Shown here piece after piece: positions 59,815 through 64,000 of a stretch of DNA of 64,000 bases. Under the pieces are notes generated by a model. That model was not told the DNA's origin. It did not search any database and was given only the letters and a program-made list of their open reading frames with translations. Both the position numbers and the translations under genes were made by a program. Position 1 is the stretch's first letter. Every line of letters begins with the position of its first letter. This DNA comes from Cyclaneusma minus (taxonomy: Eukaryota; Ascomycota; Leotiomycetes; Marthamycetales; Marthamycetaceae): NCBI GenBank assembly GCA_037179335.1, contig JAKZHN010000054.1:62001-126000 (forward strand), in the 5' to 3' direction.

Positions 59815-59929
59815 AGCTCTATCCTACTAGCGATTACCGATTTTCAAATTAAATATCTTAATCGAAATCGCCCTTTTTCTAGGAAAGGGGTTTGGAAAAA
59901 GGGCATAGTTCACGAAGTCCTCAATTACA
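59815..59929 (-). repeat. Right terminal inverted repeat
   Basis: Partner of 50207-50310. This copy keeps more C residues (ATCGAAATCGCCC, CTCAATTACA), so it was less affected by RIP on this strand. Confidence 0.75.
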
Positions 59930-60565
59930 GCCTCTAACGCATTCTTTCAAAATACAAGTTTTCCAGCCCCTTATCTATACGTATCTACCGATTGTTCTAT
60001 ATCCGTCTCTAATTGCCGTATACGCATACCGTGGTCCATATTCAGATCCGGGATTGCGTAACCTCAGATTTAGATTCGGCTTTCGCCATGAGTACCTAAC
60101 ATGTACCCTGGATCCATGCGCCGCTGCGGGAGCTAAATCTGACCTTGGCGATTACTAGCCGATAAAGCCAGCATGAACCATGCTGGCTTCTTCTAGAACT
60201 TGAATTTTTAACGATTTTGAAGTCGTAGTGACTGCGACAGACGGTCGGCTTGTGTGGGTGACTGGTGTCATGGGGACATCGAGATTTTCAGCGACGATAC
60301 CGAATCGACCTCTACGGACCTGTGTCCCTAGGCTATGTTAACGACCAGACTCACTGGACGCCGGGCAGTCCATCAGAATATCCAGATTCTAGGCCTTTCC
60401 AGTGGAAAGAAAATGCATGATCTAGGGGTATCTCTACAACCGCAGCAGGTAATCTCTCTCTCTCCAAGAACCACCACTTATCAATCCAACCCCCAATCCC
60501 TCAGGACCATCTTCCCCTCGATTCAGCTTCGCGTGATCAAACATGTGCATCACTTCCTCACTCGC
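59930..60565. other. Right flank of the transposon block
   Basis: Composition returns to normal. An 88-codon frame crossing the element end (59892-60158) has no domain and is not called. A perfect 10-bp hairpin (AAGCCAGCAT-GAACC-ATGCTGGCTT) lies at 60165-60189. Confidence 0.45.
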
Positions 60566-63148
60566 TCAACTGAAATGATCCCCCTCTCCCTTCTTCCCCA
60601 CAACCCCCAACCTCACCTTTCTCCTCCACGTCTCATACCTCACCCTCTCCTCCCTCTCCTCCCTCAGCCTCTTCCTCCTCTCATAAACCGCCCTCACCAC
60701 CCTCCTCGTCCTCTCCTTCCCCTCCTCAAAATTGGCTTTACTCAGCGCCACCGTCCTATCGATTTCTTCAGCCGTGTACACCGAATTCCACGTCGAGAGA
60801 AAATCAGACGTTTCCGGATCCACATCTTTGACTTTGGGGTTTGCGAGAAAGGGGAAATAGACGACGGCGATACCCGCGTCAGGTTCTGTGAGCTGCCAGT
60901 CTTCGGCTTGCTGCTTGGAGGGTGGTGGTTGCGAGGAAGGTGTGTCAACGGCGTCGCGCTCGGTGCGACTACCTACCCAAACGGTACAGTAGCCTAGATC
61001 GCCTGTCTTCGAATTGCGGTTAAGATCATTTTTGGCATCGACAGCGCCTTCGCTAATATCGTCGACTTTAGCTTCAGCGACTTTCGTCTCGGCTTCAGCT
61101 GCGGAAGATGCCTGGCCTTCGTCTAATTGCTCGCCGGTCTTTTCAGGCAGGTCCGATGCTTTGGGCCAGCCGAGACCGAGCGGCCAGCCTTTGATGCCGC
61201 GCTGGAGTGCGTAGCCGTCGGCTACTGAAAGCCAGTTTTCTGTGCGGATGTCGGCCGAGGCGTCAAAGGCGATGAGAATGTCGATGTCGCGGCCAGGTCT
61301 CAGTAAAGGATAAATGGGTAGGTTGTTAGACATGCCGGCGTCCATAAGTTGGATGTGGTCGTTCGTGTAGACGCTTTCGGGCGTCGATTCGGGCAGTTGG
61401 TCTTTCATGTCGTAAGTAAAGTTTGGCATTGAGGCGGGCTCTATGGGATGCACTTTGCTGAGATCTTCGTTGCGTCCCGATATTAGCTCGTCGATGCTCG
61501 CGAAGCCTACGAGGCCTTTGACAATAGGGCGGAGCTCTTTGTAGTAGTGGCTGAGGGTGGCACAGAAGGCGCTGCTGAAAACGCCTAAGAGGAGGGAGAG
61601 ACGCAGCTCAGGGGGGCGGAAACCGTCGACGTCGACATCACGGCCTTGTTTGAATTGTCGCCCGAGAGCCCAGGTGGGTATTCCAGCGGTGAACTCTTCG
61701 CAGAACATCTCGTAAGGAGAGATCTCGAACCACTGGTAGTAGGCTTCCCTTTTCGCCCGAGCTTTGGTGGCCTCTGACGGCTCTCCTGTGATTTTCTCCC
61801 CTGTCGATGCTTCTTCGTCTATCGGGATTTCGTGTCGAACGGCAGTGTAGATGGGCATAGGGTGCTCGCCATTCTTGATCCCATCTCTCTGGTTCGAAAT
61901 CTTCAGATCCCTGTCATTGACTCCCAGCTCTCCCTTTGGTACAAGAAGTCGTGCGGCGAGGAGCAACCCATAGATATCCACAAGCCCAAAGTCAGCCTTC
62001 GGGTCTCCTTTCAACTTCTCCACAAATCCGCTGAGCAGGAATTTGTTCGTTGGGGCAGTGTTCAGTGCGCTGAGTGCTACAGGCGGGTAGGCAAAATGAA
62101 CACCGATTCGATGCTTCAAGTGATTGACGATATTGTCAAACCGACGACGTCCAAGGGAGGAGTGGTATAGAGCCTGTAACCAACAGCTGCCACTTACACC
62201 AGCGGTATAAGTCACACAGTCGAAAAGCCCGTCCTCGCTTGCTGCCAACATGGATCCCGCTCCGGCAACCATCGCTCTTAATCCGCCTCCTGAGCCTACC
62301 ATGGCGATGCGAGGCACATCGTCGGGATGGACCTCCTCTTCCGGTATCCCAAGATACTTGGCTAAGGCAACTCTTGTAAACCGGTTTCGCTGGCTAAGAA
62401 ATTCCTTCTCCTGGTCGCATAGCTCAGTAGATACACGAACTCTGGCCGCAGCCGTGATTTCAGGATTAATATCAGGATCGTGAGCTTCTTCCCAGATCTC
62501 AGCAGCCAAAGAACCTGGCGCCATAGACAGTTCTCTTTGCAGCTTCTGGATATAGCCGGGTATCATCTTTGCCCATTCCGGCAGGATGTAGTCGGTGATG
62601 CTGTCCGAAATGCTTACCCAGCTGACATTGGTCACGAGGGCCAAGCTAGCGAACTTGCTGGCAAAAGACTCCCAAGCGGAGCCATCGAGTGTTCCAGCCG
62701 AAGTAGTGTTTTGGAATGGCAGCTCAGATAGCTCGTCCGCGTTCTCCTTTTGCTCAATTTCAAGAGCTTGCTGTTTTTGCCGCCGCGCAGCGATGTGGCT
62801 CCGGGTTTCTGTTGCGGGCAGTGGCTGGACATAGTTGTTCTGGTAGAGAATATAGAAAATAGCTCCGCCAACAATGATGGAAGTCGTGGTGATCATCGAA
62901 GACGTCGATGGCAGAGACATTTTGCGCTTCTCTTCTTTGGATTCGGCTTTTGTCTTCTGAAAAAGGCGGCGGCGGCAAATGGAAATTGTGGTGACGGGGC
63001 ATTTGGAAGCAGAGGTGATGACTCGGGTTACACGCAACGTCTCAGTCGAGGGAGCGTGAAAAGTGATAGAACGACGGCTGACTCTCCATGGCAAGTAAAG
63101 CAGCTGTCTGGCACCGCGGCGGCCAGACAAACGAGTAATTGACGGCAT
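60566..63148 (-). CDS. plaA: Cytosolic-type (group IV) phospholipase A2, PlaA-like
   Basis: Intronless; 860 residues from Met 63148, or 880 from Met 63208. Numbering here is from 63208. The PLA2c fold shows the oxyanion/phosphate loop GSGGGLRAM (about 301-309), nucleophile Ser in GVSGSCW (about 340) and the catalytic Asp in QLMDAGMSNNLP (about 621). It would release fatty acids from membrane glycerophospholipids. The N terminus from Met 63148 (MPSITRLSGRRGARQLL) is Arg-rich and lacks acids, like a mitochondrial presequence. A membrane segment follows near 105-125 (ITTTSIIVGGAIFYILY). The Aspergillus relative is reported as mitochondrial, which fits. The C-terminal 60 residues form a very basic/acidic helix (RRKRLREEREERVRYETW). 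The stop at 60566 ends GDHFS. Confidence 0.9.
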   Translation of the reverse strand: MPSITRLSGRRGARQLLYLPWRVSRRSITFHAPSTETLRVTRVITSASKCPVTTISICRRRLFQKTKAESKEEKRKMSLPSTSSMITTTSIIVGGAIFYILYQNNYVQPLPATETRSHIAARRQKQQALEIEQKENADELSELPFQNTTSAGTLDGSAWESFASKFASLALVTNVSWVSISDSITDYILPEWAKMIPGYIQKLQRELSMAPGSLAAEIWEEAHDPDINPEITAAARVRVSTELCDQEKEFLSQRNRFTRVALAKYLGIPEEEVHPDDVPRIAMVGSGGGLRAMVAGAGSMLAASEDGLFDCVTYTAGVSGSCWLQALYHSSLGRRRFDNIVNHLKHRIGVHFAYPPVALSALNTAPTNKFLLSGFVEKLKGDPKADFGLVDIYGLLLAARLLVPKGELGVNDRDLKISNQRDGIKNGEHPMPIYTAVRHEIPIDEEASTGEKITGEPSEATKARAKREAYYQWFEISPYEMFCEEFTAGIPTWALGRQFKQGRDVDVDGFRPPELRLSLLLGVFSSAFCATLSHYYKELRPIVKGLVGFASIDELISGRNEDLSKVHPIEPASMPNFTYDMKDQLPESTPESVYTNDHIQLMDAGMSNNLPIYPLLRPGRDIDILIAFDASADIRTENWLSVADGYALQRGIKGWPLGLGWPKASDLPEKTGEQLDEGQASSAAEAETKVAEAKVDDISEGAVDAKNDLNRNSKTGDLGYCTVWVGSRTERDAVDTPSSQPPPSKQQAEDWQLTEPDAGIAVVYFPFLANPKVKDVDPETSDFLSTWNSVYTAEEIDRTVALSKANFEEGKERTRRVVRAVYERRKRLREEREERVRYETWRRKVRLGVVGKKGEGDHFS

Positions 63149-63686
63149 CGAGAAAGAGAAGCAGGAACGAATGGAATGCGAGCCAGCACTTTTAATACCG
63201 GGCTCCAATCAGCACGATGTCAGGAGATCTGGAAGGGCGTCATAATCTGTGGGCCTTCCCGTCCTGCCTCACATGTCTGGGAACCGACAGGGTGCTCACA
63301 AACATGATGAAATGGGGAATCGCGTTGGACGCGGCGAATGGGATGGCCTTTGAGAACTTTGGTGAGAGCTTCCTTGTTTCCCATCCCTGACTTCCGCCTT
63401 TGCACGTTTTCCTGCATGCGCCACATCTCTTGAAGTGTGGCGCAACCTAATGTCAGGAATCCGGGCGCTTTAGTCCGGCGGACACCATTCCGCATGAAGC
63501 TTTAGCATGTCGCAGACAAGAGGGAGACAGTTGCATGACAATCGCATCAACGCCCAGCTTTGCGCCCGACAGCAAGTAGATCGTCCCGGAGACTGTCGCT
63601 TGGCCTATTAATCCGCCTAGCTTTCCCAAGTCCATGGCTCACTGACGACTCTACCGGAGCTCCCTCCTTCAGAATCACCCGCCGCC
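63149..63686. promoter_or_regulatory. Divergent promoter region PLA2 / EXO70
   Basis: Up to 538 bp between divergent starts; no specific regulatory site recognised. Confidence 0.35.
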
Positions 63687-64000
63687 ATGGCCACCCTCCA
63701 CCTTACCCACGTCGACCGAGCCCAGGCTGAGGAAGAGAGGGCTGAGGTCGACGTGCTGCTTTCCGTAGCCGACAGGACGGCCCAGTTGAACAAGAAACTG
63801 GTGGCATCTTTGGCCAACATCACTGAGATTGGGAACAATGTTCAGGAGGCGAGCGGGCCGTTCTTCAGGAGCACTCAGACCATGCAGCTCCGACTCCATA
63901 GTGAGTACAGCTGATGCTTTTGCCTGGCTTTGGCTGACAGTGGCCAAGATCTCGATGGCATGATGGAATCAATTGAGAAAATGGTAAAGCCATCGAATCT
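63687..64000 (+). CDS. EXO70: Exocyst subunit Exo70, 5' end only
   Basis: The gene runs off the window. Exon 1 is 63687-63900 and exon 2 starts at 63949. The joined sequence begins MATLHLTHVDRAQAEEER and continues through LNKKLVASLANITEIGNNV, SGPFFRSTQTMQLRLHNL and DGMMESIEKMVKP. This is the N-terminal coiled coil of Exo70, which tethers secretory vesicles to the plasma membrane with Rho and phosphoinositide signals. The acceptor at 63948 (CCAAG) is less usual than CAG but restores the family phrase. A second donor at ATG|GTAAAG (63983) cannot be excluded. About 70 of the ~630 expected residues precede the first intron. Confidence 0.8.

Larger units (their letters stand above)
50207..59929. 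mobile_element. RIP-degraded nested transposon block
   Basis: About 9.7 kb of extremely AT-rich sequence with abundant TA dinucleotides, no long reading frames and abrupt return to normal composition at both ends. Terminal inverted repeats of about 110 bp bound it, and a pair of direct repeats (near 50.55 and 57.26 kb) lies inside. The simplest reading is a DNA transposon of about 2.8 kb that received an LTR retrotransposon of about 6.9 kb, both then mutated by RIP (C to T, mainly at CpA). This is inferred by comparing the repeat copies, which differ almost only by C/T and G/A changes. Confidence 0.75.

Noticed and set aside
50207..59929. AT-rich block as a regional centromere
   Set aside because: Possible in principle, but the inverted repeats, direct repeats and integrase relic explain it as ordinary RIP-degraded transposons; CENP-A ChIP would be needed to claim more.
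59892..60158. 88-codon frame at the right transposon border
   Set aside because: It starts within the inverted repeat and shows no known domain; could be TE remnant but unsupported.
1..64000. tRNA and rRNA genes
   Set aside because: I looked for B-box-like GGTTCGA phrases with a matching A box and found none that fold as a tRNA; no rRNA-like sequence noticed. A tRNAscan run would settle this.

Overview
The window is nuclear DNA of a filamentous ascomycete (Pezizomycotina). Dothideomycetes is my guess from overall gene style, not something the sequence proves. The evidence is short GT-AG introns (mostly 50-110 nt), a HET-domain NLR gene, conserved single-copy eukaryotic genes with fungal architecture (LIM-RhoGAP Lrg1, Ubp14, Rfa1, CSN3, Exo70), and a roughly 9.7 kb AT-saturated block that looks like transposons destroyed by repeat-induced point mutation (RIP).

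Layout. 0.6-4.4 kb (-): Lrg1-type Rho GTPase-activating protein. 5.9-7.6 kb (+): a two-UBC-domain E2 enzyme with a 12-nt microexon beside the catalytic Cys. 8.4-9.9 kb (+): gamma-glutamyl phosphate reductase (proline synthesis), followed by a degenerate minisatellite. 10.3-12.8 kb (-): Ubp14 deubiquitinase, divergent from Rfa1/RPA70 (13.1-15.0 kb, +). 15.7-17.2 kb (-): COP9 signalosome subunit 3. 17.7-19.3 kb (-): DUF202 membrane protein with an unusually long intron. 21.3-22.8 kb (+): TauD-type dioxygenase. 23.8-28.2 kb (+): HET-NACHT-ankyrin NLR with nearly identical ankyrin repeats. 28.7-29.0 kb (-): small acidic coiled-coil protein. 32.5-33.6 kb (+): secreted GH16 glucanase. 34.6-35.4 kb (+): hypothetical gene interrupted by a C14 tract. 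35.6-36.5 kb (-): arginine/glutamate-rich coiled-coil protein. 37.0-38.9 kb (-): peroxisomal 2-hydroxyacyl-CoA lyase, divergent from an SH3BGR-like protein (39.5-40.9 kb, +). 41.3-41.6 kb (-): small uncertain gene. 44.8-45.7 kb (+): short-chain dehydrogenase. 47.0-48.2 kb (-): possible cyclin-like protein. 50.2-59.9 kb: RIP-degraded nested transposons. 60.6-63.2 kb (-): cytosolic-type phospholipase A2 with a mitochondrial-type presequence, divergent from the 5' end of EXO70 (63.7 kb to window end, +).

Most genes are unrelated housekeeping loci and do not form a pathway cluster. Three belong to the ubiquitin/NEDD8 world (tandem E2, Ubp14, CSN3), which may be chance. The accessory part is 23-50 kb. 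It holds the NLR, repeat-rich spacers and several gene-poor stretches. The most interesting locus is the NLR. Its ankyrin domain is built from a three-ankyrin (297 bp) higher-order unit repeated four times with mosaic variants, as expected for a fungal allorecognition or immune receptor that diversifies by repeat recombination.
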